A stretch of 64,000 nt of DNA from the NCBI GenBank assembly GCA_001632435.1, contig KV423920.1, positions 186,001 through 250,000 of the forward strand, written 5' to 3'. The notes below the pieces were generated by a model, which saw only the letters and a program-made list of their open reading frames with translations, had not been told where the DNA came from and made no database searches. This DNA is from Calocera cornea HHB12733. Its lineage: Eukaryota; Basidiomycota; Dacrymycetes; Dacrymycetales; Dacrymycetaceae. Numbering within the stretch: position 1 is the stretch's first letter; every line of letters begins with the position of its first letter. The translations under genes were made by a program, and so were the position numbers. Positions 21,152-32,860 of the stretch are shown here, piece by piece.

Positions 21152-24100
21152 AGGAGAGATGCATTGGACTCTTTACTCCACTGACTTTGTATCCTTCTCC
21201 CGTCCTGTTCTCCCTTCATCGATTGCGCTTCAGGACGGCACCGCGCGCTAGGAAGGCTGCTGACTCTTACCACATGTGTAGTACTTATAGAAGTTTTCCT
21301 AGTTCCACACTCTCGGACTTCTATCGCATATCATGCTTACGCCCGCACCGCTGTTGGCAACTCTGTCACCCGTATAGATTATCGGCCGAGCGGTTGCCCA
21401 GGTCCTACGTTGCAGCTAGGATCTTACTACGGATTTCCTATATTCGCGCTCCGATCCTAGCGGTTCTACCCGCTTGCGAGATAGCGTGCCGTCGCTTCCG
21501 GAGACCGCACATGATCTCTTGTCCGCAATCTCCGCCGGTCCCATCAAAGATTTCCCAATCCAAAATGCGGAGAGGAATAACGACATTTTGATGCGCTGAG
21601 ATGTGTCAGATTGACTATGCGGCGGAACCTCCAGCTCCAAGTGTAGAAGTCGTCCTGCATAGACGCGCACGGTCGCAAACCCTCACTTCACGTCAGCCGG
21701 AAAAGAAGTAAGAGGCTGAGGCTGTGACGTGGAGCGCTGCGCAGGTGGCACCCCTCGGAAGGCCTGATCCGTTCCTGACACGTAAATACCTTCCTTTCAC
21801 AGTGGCCTTGGTCTCCCCGGGATATGGAGAGCAATATGCTGCTGTGTATAATGAAGGACGATAAGCGGGTCGTCACAAGGCGGAGCCACCATGAGCTCTG
21901 ATCCCTCGAGTTCCCGGGTGCACAGCGCGGAGCGGACGGCACAACCCGCATCTGGTGCATGGGCAACGATCTCTTCGACATAGCATGTATGGATTTGGGC
22001 GCATTGTCCCAAGGACGGCCTCGCCGAACTTCTTGCGCGAATAGCCTAGTGGGGTGAGGCGGTAAGCGGGGGAAGAGCGTCAGTAAAGGGGCTTTCGATT
22101 TCCCGTCGTCGTCTGCTGGCTTTGATGCCCCTTTGGGCGGGCAGGCCGAACGCCGCGACGCACGGCGCCCTCAAGGGCGAACAGATGCCTGAAGAGCGTA
22201 CGTTGGCGTCTCAAGAGCGGAACACGCGCGACATTCGCGCCGCGATGCGACAGCGTGCGTACTGGTATCAGCGGGTGATGTTGGTCGGGACAATGGACCG
22301 AGAAGTCACGGGTAGCCAGCGCACAACAACGCACAATCGCGAACGCCTAGAATCTCGCCGTGCACGGCCGTTCATCTGGAATCCCCGTCCAGACGGATGG
22401 CAGTGACGCGCGCAGCGTCGGATCTCTTCCGCTTGTTCGCGAAAATTCGATGGTGTTGCTCGCAGCAAGGGTAGGCGCAGGCCGCGCGATCGTGGGTAGA
22501 AGAGCCGCGAAGTGCGATGAACTCCCGCGGAATATCGAGGAACGCTCCGTTATTTTCATTGCCATTACGACCAAGCTTCTACGCGATTCTTGCCATAGAT
22601 GATGGACAGTCCGGCCGAGTCCAGTCCAAAGAAAGCCTAAACGGACTGCCAAAAGTCGGATAGGTGGCCCGATTGAATTCTCGATCGCCAGCAAGGCAAG
22701 TCGAGTTGGCAGGTCCTGTCATAAACTCTGCCAGCCTTCTTGATCGCACTGCCGTCATGCAAGGAAAGGGGTAGTGGTGTGGTGCGTGCCACGCATGTAT
22801 GGCCCCACGACAGCTCCAAAGTAATGCTATGCCATTCCTGAATAGAATGTAATATGGCCCAGTAGCTTCAGGAGCGATATGAGACGAGATGGGATGAGAT
22901 GATAGGCAGGCAGAGACAAGAGGCTCGGAACGTCCGGGAATGGCGACGCCGGCATCGGACGCTAAGCACCGGATGGTGCTAACTCGGGTCAGGTCACGCA
23001 CGTCACGTCTTTGGCCGGCCGGCGGCAGTGTCTGCTGCCTTTTCGTCATTCCAGCGCGGCACAGGGAGCCACTACTGTATGTAATTCGAGAGTGAGATAT
23101 GCGTCGACGTGGCTTTGAGACAAGATGCGGTGGCGCCGCGCCGTCCTGGGCGGGGCGATCCGACAAGCGACGCGGCGCCGAACGGGCGCAGGCGCATCAA
23201 TCGTATGGCGCTGGGCGCGGGTTGTTGACAAAGGAGCGCAGCACCAGGAAAAGGAACCTGAGCCGCGCGGCGGCTGGGCCCATCGGGGGTTTCACAATGA
23301 CAATTGGCTTGTTCTGGAAAGCGCCCGGCGGGACGGTGATCGAGTTTAGACTCACTCGTTCGTTCGTTATTAGCATGCCACATAATATGACCAAGCACGC
23401 GCCGGGCGATGATGGGAGCGAGCCAGCAAAGCGGCGCAAATTGAAAGGGACCGAACGGAGGAGGTGCCGTGGAAGGGTCGGATGCGGCGAGTGACCACAC
23501 ATTAGCCACCATAGGGGATGGATAGATGGCAGGTCGAATGGGTGAGCCGATCGGGAGACCCTCCGACCAAGGTCCCGCTGTTTGACCCGCATCCGAGCAC
23601 CTTCCCGGCAGATACCCAGGAACAGGCGAACCTTGCTTCTTCTCCCCTCTCTGAATCAAGGGGCCCAACCAGCGCGGAAACGTAAAAATGCAATGCGGTA
23701 ATTGCATGCGGTTACCATATAAGGTAGCTGCGGAAGCAAATGTCGCTCTGCACAGATTAGTCAGCCATTTAGCCGCGCCTTGTATCCAACACATATGGGC
23801 GGGAAACCCGACCCCCAGGAGACGGCATCAAATGGCCCCTGTTCTATTGATGCCCAAAGGTGCCAGAGTGCGCGTGAAGATGACGGAGGTCTGAGAACAT
23901 GATGGAGAGACAACGAAAGGGGAGCCTTGTGCGTCCGCGACCCAACACAATTCTGTGGCCTCATCGACGACGACCGGAACGAGCGTAACACCACCCCAAC
24001 CAGAGGCGGCTTGCACGACAGTCAGACAGGGGCTTCGCTTCCTTCTCGATGACAGGGCAACCCGAACAGACCTTGTACGATAGAAGAGCGGCGCAGCGCG

Positions 24101-24417
24101 GCGCGGGATCTTCAGCCGGGTTACTCGGTGCTGCACTGGCTGCGAATAGAAAGAGAAACGGGGTGTGAATAGTAGAAGACAATGGTAGCAAAGGCAACTA
24201 TGCTGCCGTGTTTGTCATCATTGTTCATCATGTTACTCGTAGTGCCTATGTTCTGCGCCAATTTCGGGAAGGATTTGATGCGATGCTTCCTGTTGTTCTG
24301 GTTTTTCTGAGCGCTGTCGACAGGGGAGCAAGCAACGCAGATGAAGGAAGACGAGAGGGGAGTAGAGGCCGGGTGGCGATACGGGGTAAAATGGGTCTTG
24401 TGTATTGCGTTGGCAGT
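21152..24417. other. Gene-poor stretch upstream of the MITE
   Basis: More than 3 kb in which I find no gene with plausible domains or consistent splicing. Open frames exist on both strands but their translations are Arg/Pro/Ser-rich without recognisable blocks. It may include the CHS7 3' UTR at the left and decayed transposon sequence, but no coding remnant is recognisable. Confidence 0.5.
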
Positions 24418-24906
24418 GGATGACTTTCCGTAGACCCAGATACACAGATTTCGGGCACGCAGATGCGCCACACAGGGTCTGAAAACGTCCCGCTCTAAAA
24501 GTTGGAACTCCGAAGCTCTCGCAGATTGCTCTTCGCAGCACGCAGATTTCTGGTCTGCGTGAGGGGTCGGCCCCCCTCACGCAGATCTTGAAGCCGTCGC
24601 AGACCTTCACGGAAACACAACATCTAGCGGATGTTTCATGCTGCCTGTTGCCGCTCTCAGGGTGCGCCAATCAGGAGAGCCCATTGTACATTGCATTTCA
24701 CGGCGTACCGGGGGGCGACAGCTGTCAGCAGCCCCCCTGTGGAAGAGCGGATGCAAATGGTGTGATCTGCGTGGTGCACGGGACCAAAGTATGGTCTGCG
24801 TGCGGCCGAATGCGCATCCTACGGATTTGCGTACACGGAGGCAATCTGTGACTTTGCCTCCGGGATTGGTACCCATCTGTGTATCTGGGTCTACGGAAAG
24901 TCATCC
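24418..24906. mobile_element. MITE-like non-autonomous DNA transposon
   Basis: The first 31 bp (24418-24448, starting GGATGACTTTCCGTAGACC) are an exact reverse complement of the last 31 bp (24876-24906). Flanks read TGGCAGT before and AGTGCCA after, so a target duplication of about 3 to 5 bp (CAGTG if the inverted repeat is taken from the second base) is possible but ambiguous because the flanks are themselves nearly palindromic. Inside, the octamer ACGCAGAT or close variants recurs in direct orientation on the left side and inverted (ATCTGCGT) on the right, like the subterminal repeats bound by transposases. A hairpin with arms CTGCGTGAGGGG and CCCCTCACGCAG lies at about 24556-24586. The 489-bp element has no transposase. 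Confidence 0.82.
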
Positions 24907-26900
24907 AGTGCCAGCTCCCGGTAAGTGTAATGGCCCACACATTCTTCCGTCATCGCGCGGATCTCAGATGGACGGGGCAGGGCGCGGGCTGAGTTTGCTT
25001 CCGTGATTTCCTTCCACGGGACCGCCATCCAGATTTAGTTTCGAATTTTCATGCCAGGCCGCCCATGCAACCCTCCCCGCGGGCCCATGCCATCATGATG
25101 CAGATGCATGCTTATGCGTCCGCCGTATCCGGTTGACAGCGGCTGGCCAAGGAAAAGGCCTGTCCTTCCCACCCCTCGCCGCCCTCGGCCTCACGCTCGC
25201 CCCCGCCGGACCTTGGGTTTCGGCTGTGCTAGCCCGGTCCACCCTCGATGACCGCTTGATCGAAGTGTTGGGGCCGGCATGGCAGCAGTAAAATACTACA
25301 GTTCTTCGGACGAGACCGTAGAGAAAAAATGCAACGGCCAGTTGCATCATCATGAACACGCTTCTACGTCTTCTTACGGAGCAGAGAGTCAAATCATGCG
25401 CCGGAAGGTGGCCGATACCCGGTTCAGCGGGATGCGGCTCAATGGGTCCCACGGAGACACATAGACGCAAGATCAGACAGGCTTGTCATTCGAGTGTCCG
25501 ATTAGAGTTTGGCTGATTGTCTCTAGTGGAGATGCGCGTCGCTTGGGTCCCTTGGAACAGACACATTGTGCCCGCCGGCAGAGGCGCGATCATGTATGTA
25601 AATTCAAAACCAGAACCCTGCATGTGGTGTGTGGTGCGTGCGCCGCCCTGGCTCAGGCTGGCGCGTCGGGATGCACCGCAGTTCCGATGGTTGAACCCGT
25701 TGACGAGCGAATCGAGCGGTGACCGCAGGAAGGAGAAGGAAACAGAAAAAAAAGAGAGGGGCGTCTTGCGTTCCGCGCGCGTATCATAATAGTAGACCCG
25801 TTTTTCAGTGAAGCTCCCTTTCCTCCGGGCAGTTCTGAGGTCGTGGGGTTGGGAAGCCGCACGGAGCATCTGGCGGGTTCGCGATTGGAATGTGACGCAG
25901 TCATCCCATCCCCGGTGTCCCACCCAATAATACACACGCGCACCGTTACACATCGACACCATCATCGCCCAGGGCCACTCTCACACATGCCCATTGAGGG
26001 CCCCCATTCATCCGCACGGGCGCGACGACGGCCTCCCCGCCCCGCGCATGCGTCTTCCCTGGCTCGAGCGCCGCGCCCTGTGCCGTATCCGTCCTGCCGT
26101 CTGCCGGATTCTCTGACGTGGCTTGAAACAGAAACAGGTCGCAGAGACGCGCGCACACGCACGCAACCACGGTCGGCGCGGCCGCCCATCTTATTTTTTT
26201 TGCCTTGCTCGGGCCTGAGCTTCTTTTTGCACCCAGAGATTGGCTGCGGCTCCTGCGGCTGCAACGGCGCGTCGGGCGGAGAAGGGCCAAAGGCGCGACA
26301 AGGGCTGAGTCCATCTCATCTGTGTTGCAATTACAAGTGATTGCCGCATCCGGTCCTCCTGTCCATTTTTCGCCTAATCGCAGTCTCATGCGCGCACGCG
26401 CCCCCCTGGGCGGTGGGTGATTAGTCCCTCTTCTCTCCAGGCGCTGCCCATGGTCACGCTTCTCCTTCCGCTATCCCCGCTTCCCACCGCCCTCGTCGTG
26501 CTTCCCACACCCTCCTCCCCCTTACCATACCCGGATCCTTTTCACCACTCCCTCTTAAGCATGCTCTCCCCCTGCCACCATCTCATGTCCTGCCCGCCGC
26601 CCCCTCCCCCCCTCCCCCCACCTCCCAGCTGACAGTCCTCCTCCCATGGCTCTGCTGTTAACACCTCACCCAGAGCCCGCCCACGCCGCCCCTTGCACCC
26701 GCCCCCACTCCCGCTCACACATGGCCGGCTTCGTCTCCCCCAACGCCTACGCCGCCCTTCCCATCGTCCTCCTCACACCCCCCGAGCCCCCACGACGACT
26801 GACGAAGCGTGACTCGGCAGAGGTTGATCCTCGCCACATTGCGCACAGAGGCGCGCCAGCCGCTGCAGCGGTCGGCGCAGAGAGGAGATACCCAAGAAAG
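24907..26900. other. Long upstream region of the cyclin gene
   Basis: No gene seen. The last 500 bp (about 26410-26900) are markedly C-rich, including a run of CCCCCTCC-type repeats at about 26596-26625, and probably form the core promoter and 5' UTR of the cyclin gene; short upstream open frames there (for example from ATG 26646) could act as uORFs. Confidence 0.45.
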
Positions 26901-29087
26901 ATGCAGAATGGTCGACCGTCCACGGGCCACAGACAGCCTGCCACACACCTCCAGGTGCCTGTGGCGACTCAAAGGCCCGTCTCTCAGCCAGGTAAGCGAG
27001 ATATATGCGCGTGTGTGACTCCTGTTCGTGGTGCTCACCACATTTGCAGTGGCAGGTCCATCCAACCCTTTAATGGCGTACCGCAATGGGGCGAGCTCTG
27101 CTCAGATGTCTCTCTACAATTCCCCCATTTCGCCCTCCAGCGAGATGCTCAACGGCCGGCCGTACTCCAACAACCCTGGACCAAGCCCCGTTGACTACGA
27201 GCCTGCACCTGTAGACGAACTGCCGCCTCCCCAGCAGCACCGCGTGCACGCGATTTCCAACGCCTTGCAGGCGATGTCCGTTTCTCACCCTACCTCTGTT
27301 CCTATCGACTCCCGCCGCCTCTCTACCTCCTCCATCGACCGCCAAGTTGTCTCACTGCCAGCTTCGACAAAGCCTACATTCTGGGACACGCCCTTCCCTG
27401 ACAAGGCTACCAAGGACAACACCTCCCTCGCCAGGAACACATGCTCGATGATGTGCTACATTTGGTACTCTGACGCGATCGGCTTCCCGTTCACGGACGT
27501 CCCGCCGCAGCCAGACGCGCTACCGGTGGAGGAGGAGTTCCGAGCCCGCACCCAGTTCAACCCCTCCAAGGACTTCATCACATTTATGCAGGGGCTACTG
27601 TCCACCACCCAGCTGAGCAGGAGCGTGGTCGTCCTCGCGCTGTACTACGTGTACAAGTTAAGGCAGAGTGCGGCAGTGCCCGCTTCGCGAGGGAGTGAGA
27701 CTAGGTTGGCCGTCGCTGCCTTGATGTTGTCGAACAAGTGCGCATATATCTTCCCTCCTACTCTTCCAGTGTGCTAACATCCCGTAGGTATGTGGATGAC
27801 AACACGTACACGAACCGGACCTGGTCCGATGTCTCCCACTTACCGCTGAATGACATCAACAAGGCAGAACAAGAGTTTCTGAATGGGATAAACCACAACC
27901 TCTGTGTCAACAGGCCGACATACGATGCCTGGCTGAAGACGCTGAAGAGCCTCGCGACTGCGAGGGACCAGGAGCACAATAAGTACCTGTCGAGGCGGTC
28001 CGTACTGCGCCCTCGTGGTGCGCAGCCCGGCAGGCTCGTTAGGGCACGATCCTCTTCCCCTCTCAAGCCGCGCATCCCTCATCCGAATCCGCCTCCAACG
28101 TCATATGGCTACGTCCCTACTGGAGAGACGGACGCCTTCTACTCGTCGCCAGCATCGCCCATACTCAACGCTAGCCCGTTGGTCAAGAACGAGCCGGTGA
28201 CGCCAGCTATGCCCAGCATTGGAGCCAAGCGTACGGTGAACGATGCCTTCTCACCGGAGTCGGCGCATATGGCTCCTCCCGCAAAACGGGGCACCGCCTG
28301 GTCTGCCATGCCTAACGGGCATCGATTCGAGCCTCCCTTCCAGCTCCCGCCTCTGGTCATCCCCGGTGAACAGACACGGCAGCCGATCCCGTCCACTGTC
28401 CAGCCTGAGCCCCAGCCGGTCTACCACAGGCATCCCTCTACCCACCGCAATACCATACCCGCGCCGACGGCGCACCACGCTATACCCCATGTTCCATTCA
28501 CGTACTCTATGCCCGTTCCATCGATACCCCCGGTCGTGCCTCCTGTCGTGCCCTCCGTGCCTGCTGCACAACACGTGCAACCGCCGCAGGCAACAGGATC
28601 ATGGGCTTATATTCCTCGCGCCCCGTCCGTCGACACTTTGGCTGCTCCGTACCAACTTCACAACCGTCTGCCCAACTTCAATCGACCTCACGTATGTTCT
28701 CTTCCCATGATTCGATCGAATTGTATCTGATTGTCATTCCAGGACCTTTACTATTACTCTCTCGCTGCCTCTCCTCTTGACGTCCCAGAGAATCAAAAGC
28801 CCCGGAAAGCCGTCCTACGGTACCACCACCCAGCCTACGAAGGCGCGCCAGTCTCTTCTGTCCAGCCGGTTTTCTTCGCGCCGGCCCACCAACAGCCAAA
28901 CGGGATGCTGGTTCTGCCGCCGCCCTTGCCAGACCAGACTCGTGCGCGATCGGTCGTCTATTCGCGTGCCAATGCACAGATCGCTCCGTTCGCCAATGCT
29001 GGTTCTCCCGGTGTCTATTGGACGGGCGCGAAAAGGCCATGGCAGCAAGAGCCGACGCCACCTTCGCGGCCGCCTTCTACAAACTGA
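26901..29087 (+). CDS. Pho85-type (Pcl/Clg1-like) cyclin
   Basis: Regulatory cyclin predicted to activate a Pho85/CDK5-like kinase. Four exons, 26901-26991, 27050-27737, 27788-28691 and 28743-29087, give 675 residues; intron joins are phase-consistent (HRQPATH...VSQPVAGPSN, MLSNKYVDDNTY, NRPHDLYYYS). The cyclin box spans about residues 145-300: FITFMQGLLSTTQLSRSVVVLALYYVYKL, then TRLAVAALMLSNKYVDDNTYTNRTWSDVSHLPLNDINKAEQEFL, the classic YxxD/N..Y...W pattern of Pcl cyclins. The remainder is Pro/Ser/Thr-rich and disordered, with several SP/TP sites that could be kinase targets. The first exon is short, so translation may instead start at ATG 27073 (MAYRNGASS). Candidate roles are nutrient or morphogenesis control by analogy with yeast Pcl/Clg1 proteins. 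Confidence 0.88.
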
Positions 29088-30496
29088 TGGCCGAACAAGA
29101 TAATCAAGTTGCCATGACGGGAAGCCCTTGTGCAATTGGCGCTTCCGCTATTCTTCTATCGCCGTTCTCGCACGCGCGTCGTCTGACGCGCTCGGCTCTC
29201 CAATTGTCATCGGTCCCTTGCCTGCCTATCCCGTTCCTATTACTCCACGCACATTGCTCTGCCTTACGCTTCATGCAAATGGTTTCTAGCACTTTCCTCC
29301 AGCACCCGATAGGGTAGCAGATTACGCCGGTCCATCCTGATGATTCAAACTTCTGCATCCAAGCCCTGATCCTTCCCCTTCACGCATTCTCTGATCGCAT
29401 CATGTTTCCATTCACTCTTCCGCAACTGCATCCATTAGTACAATAAGCAATCACGTTCCGGCCGCGCTTCCCTTTCTACGTATTCTAGATTGCATGTGTC
29501 ACTATCATGACTTCTCTCACTGTAGCTCCTTTTCTCGAAGTAGGCATAGCAATCGGGCTAATCACACCGAACGGTATAGTTAATCCAATACGAGACAATC
29601 AACAAAGCAATGACCGATCCTCATGGCATCTTACCCCTGAATTGTTTCCCTTTGCCGAGCATCGGAGATGACATTGATTGATCAGAGTGGAGTGGTCCCG
29701 GGTATATGGAGTCCTCTTTGTGTCAAGGATCTATCTATCTGCTGTAGCGGTGACGAGTCTAATGGCGCCGCCCCACGCCTCCTTTAAGTGGAATGCCCTG
29801 CCACGTCGACACACCCACCGCGCGGCGTTACAGCTTTGGTCTCATCGGACAAACTCAGTCACATTCTGATGTTTAATCGGGGGCCACTCGTGAGATGGCG
29901 ATGTTTCTCGGCTCCTCAGATCAGATGGTTTTCCGAGCGAGACAGGCGGAGTCCCTTAGAATATTTACATTGCACAATATCGTAGTGACGTTTCCAAGGT
30001 CTCTTACGTTTTGATCTGGCCTTGTCTCACTGACGCACACGCGCTTCGTGAAGCGGAGCGGAGCAGCTGTGGAAGGCTTGACTAGCTTCCGGTTACGGGG
30101 GCCGACTTGGGCGCAGAAAAGCAAGCGGGAAGATGGGGAAATTAGCCTTTCACATTCCATTCATTACCGATTGTGGAAGGGGCACACAAAAAGGCACGCT
30201 TGAGTCCCGGTCCCATGTCGCGGGTCCTAATGGTGCAAAACGGGCATTGGCAGCCGCCGTCGCCTTCTACGGGCACACGGCCACTTCCACCTACCCTGGT
30301 TCCGAAGCCGGCAGTTACTCCGCTGCGGCTTTTCCTCCGTGCGGCGGCATGACCCCTTACCTCATACTGTTGCCGCTGTCAATAGTAGTAGTGAAGAAAA
30401 CGGTGAAGATCCAGAAAGATCTCAGCGATGGATGTGTAATCAATACAAATTCAGGGTGGAGTGATCTTGGGATTCGAGGCGCAACCCATTCAATCT
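29088..30496. other. Convergent intergenic region
   Basis: Lies between the cyclin stop and the stop of the small membrane-protein gene. I see no gene. Sequence from about 29370 to 29700 is AT-richer and likely 3' UTR or spacer. Confidence 0.45.
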
Positions 30497-31507
30497 TCAG
30501 GGGCAGACAGGAATAAGTAGTGCGATAGTAATATAGTACATGATGCTTAGTAGTTGCTAGTCCGATGCATATGACTTGCGGGGACACCATACGTCCACCG
30601 CGCCCCTGCCACACCTGTTGTTCCTCCTTTCGCTCGAGCGCTTCGAATCTTCGCAGAAGTTGTCTCGCATTTGATGTATCTCCGGCCGGACCACCTAGTG
30701 ATCGCCTCGTGTTGTCGCATATTGATCGCGCAGGTCCTCTTGACCACCAGATCCACCCTCGAAGTCTTGTCCAATCTCTCGCTTCAAAGCTGCGTTCCGT
30801 GCATCGTTGGTCAGCAAAGCCAATCTGCTTTCCAGGAACGCTTGTGTCCAAAAGTAACCCGAAACTGTGCCGGTTACTGAGGCCATGGAGATGCCGTGTA
30901 GGAATGCAAGACCGCCAGCATGGATAGACAACGCGATCGTGTGATTTGGAAAAGGACCGTTCGATTTCAGGAAGATAACCGGGAGACTTTGTCAGCTCAT
31001 ATTCGCCTGCTGATCGGACATGCTGCGCAGCACAAGCGTACCCGCAGAAGGTCCGATGCAGCTGGATTGGGAAAACACTCACGCAATCCCGAGAAAAGAG
31101 TCAACTTGCGATTCAAACGGAACATCTGGGCAGATATGATGGCTAGGCACGGCCGGAACATGCATGTCAATGCGCGATCTCTCTGTCAAGGGTTGCAAGG
31201 GTTGAACAGCCCGCCAACGCCTCGGAACGGGTCGCGAACCACATCCCAAGGCCCGGCGGGCCGCTTCAGTGACCCAATGACCCCATTAAGCAGACTAACT
31301 CACTTGCGACCAGTCCCGAAACCATTCCGGCAAAAACGCCATCGCGCTGGGCGCCCTTTAGAGTCGGAAGAGTCAGATTCGGCTCTGGACCGCCCATATC
31401 GGCAGACGGATCCGCCCGCTCACCCGGTTAGCCTCGCCAACCTGATTCAGTGTCAGCAGCGGATGATCAGGATGAGGCGAGGTCTGCGAAGTCTGCGAAG
31501 TTGACAT
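30497..31507 (-). CDS. Small two-helix membrane protein, multi-exon
   Basis: Recovered by splicing. Exons 31507-31424, 31355-31304, 31142-31083, 30876-30757, 30694-30615 and 30556-30497 give about 151 residues with consistent phases. The product starts MSTSQTSQTSPHPDHP, then EANRGAQRDGVFAGMVSGLVATIISA (first hydrophobic helix), QMFRLNRKLT, and LFSGLLTGTVSGYFWTQAFLE (second helix), then a charged segment with LLRRFEALERKEEQQ (coiled coil). Two Gly-rich helices separated by a short basic loop form a hairpin. I recall similar uncharacterised fungal proteins but cannot name a family. The last two introns and the hydrophobic C-terminal exon (IMYYITIALLIPV) are less certain; without the last splice the frame runs on to 30357. 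The third intron is long (206 bp). Confidence 0.6.
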
Positions 31508-32860
31508 TGTGCAACAGCCGCCGATGAGGTAGTAGTGTGTGTTAAGATTGCAATGCAACAAGTTGAGATGGATTGTGGTTCCAGCCAACGTAATGTGACA
31601 GGCAGGAAACGGAGCCAACCCTGTTCCTTCCGCGCGTCATGTGCAGCACTCTGCTTCCCCCTTATTCCGCTCCCGCATCTGCCATGCCCGGCGGTGTTGT
31701 TCGGATCAGATTGGCGAACAACGGCGCTTATCTGACCTGTCAAGCTCTAAATGCTTCTCAATCATGAGACTTTCCTCCGCACCTCTAGCGCGGCACGATG
31801 CATTCTTTCGCACCTCAACAATACCAAATGCGGAATTCGTGACGCTAGCTCGGATGCACTTGGCGGAAGCTTCGAAGAAGACTCCTCCAGCTCCAGTCTC
31901 TTACCTCTTCCTCGTTCAGACAAAAGACAAAACGTTGGGGCAACGAGCGTGACATGTTATGAGAGCTTGCAATGTTGCAGAGGACAATAAATTGCACACA
32001 TCGGGCGTGGCGTTCTGACTTTGGCGGCAGAAGTCCATGGCACCCCGCACAGCAACATGCGCTGCAGGGCTTGCAGCATCGGCTACATCGCAGTGTTCAC
32101 TTTTTTCGTATGTTTCCGGAAGTTGTTCGCCATCGGACTGCACTTGATCTATAAGCAATATGATATGACTCGGGCATTGACCTTCGACCACGGCTAGCGT
32201 GCTTTCAAGGATTGTACAGTGAGGCGGGGAGATATAATACGAATTTTGTTCACAAGCACCGCCGAGCATGACCTTGAATACCGATGAAGCTACTATTCGT
32301 GGAGCGTGATACAGCGTCGAAACCTAGCTTTGAGGGCGCTGACAAGTCCATTTGCGGTGTGTTATACATACGTGGAGCATTCAGTAATTGACGGCGTCGA
32401 GACACGCGCCGAATGGGTGCTGCCCCGTAGGGGGCGATGTTTCAAGATAGCTTCTCAACATGTCAGAGACGCAGAAATAAGTGAGCTTCGGAACGGTGAC
32501 CCGTTCCTCATCAGAGTTCTTTCAAATCCAGCGCAGTTGGTTCGTAGCGGCAATCTGTCACGTTCAACGGCTGCTCATGGAAGCCGCCTCAGGACGTTGA
32601 CGCTAAGCAGCGACGATTAAGTTTTGATTCAAGTACTGTGACCAGCAACGTCAGAGTGTACACGCGGGGGGGAGCCCGTGCTGTTCCTACAATGATAGTC
32701 TCGGCATGTATGCGTTACGCTCATGATTCGAGGAGCTTCGCACACAGAGCAACCGACTTACGGATCGCATTCGTCGACAGAAAATCGATACTGTACGGCT
32801 TCCGAGGCTGCAGTAAACAGGCGAATGTCCGCCCTTGGACAGTCCACTGCATTATCACCA
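31508..32860. other. Intergenic, no gene seen
   Basis: This holds the promoter of the small membrane-protein gene and the 3' side of TRM2. Open frames on either strand are short and lack family resemblance or coherent splice models. Confidence 0.45.

Noticed and set aside
20956..21591. Plus-strand open frame of 211 codons overlapping the CHS7 3' end
   Set aside because: It overlaps the CHS7 tail in another frame and its translation shows no conserved block.
24121..24680. Several open frames across and beside the MITE
   Set aside because: They overlap terminal inverted repeats and lack transposase or other motifs.
30357..31082. Minus-strand open frame of 241 codons in the two-helix protein locus
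   Set aside because: It reads through predicted introns in the wrong frame; the spliced model gives coherent helices and charged segments instead.
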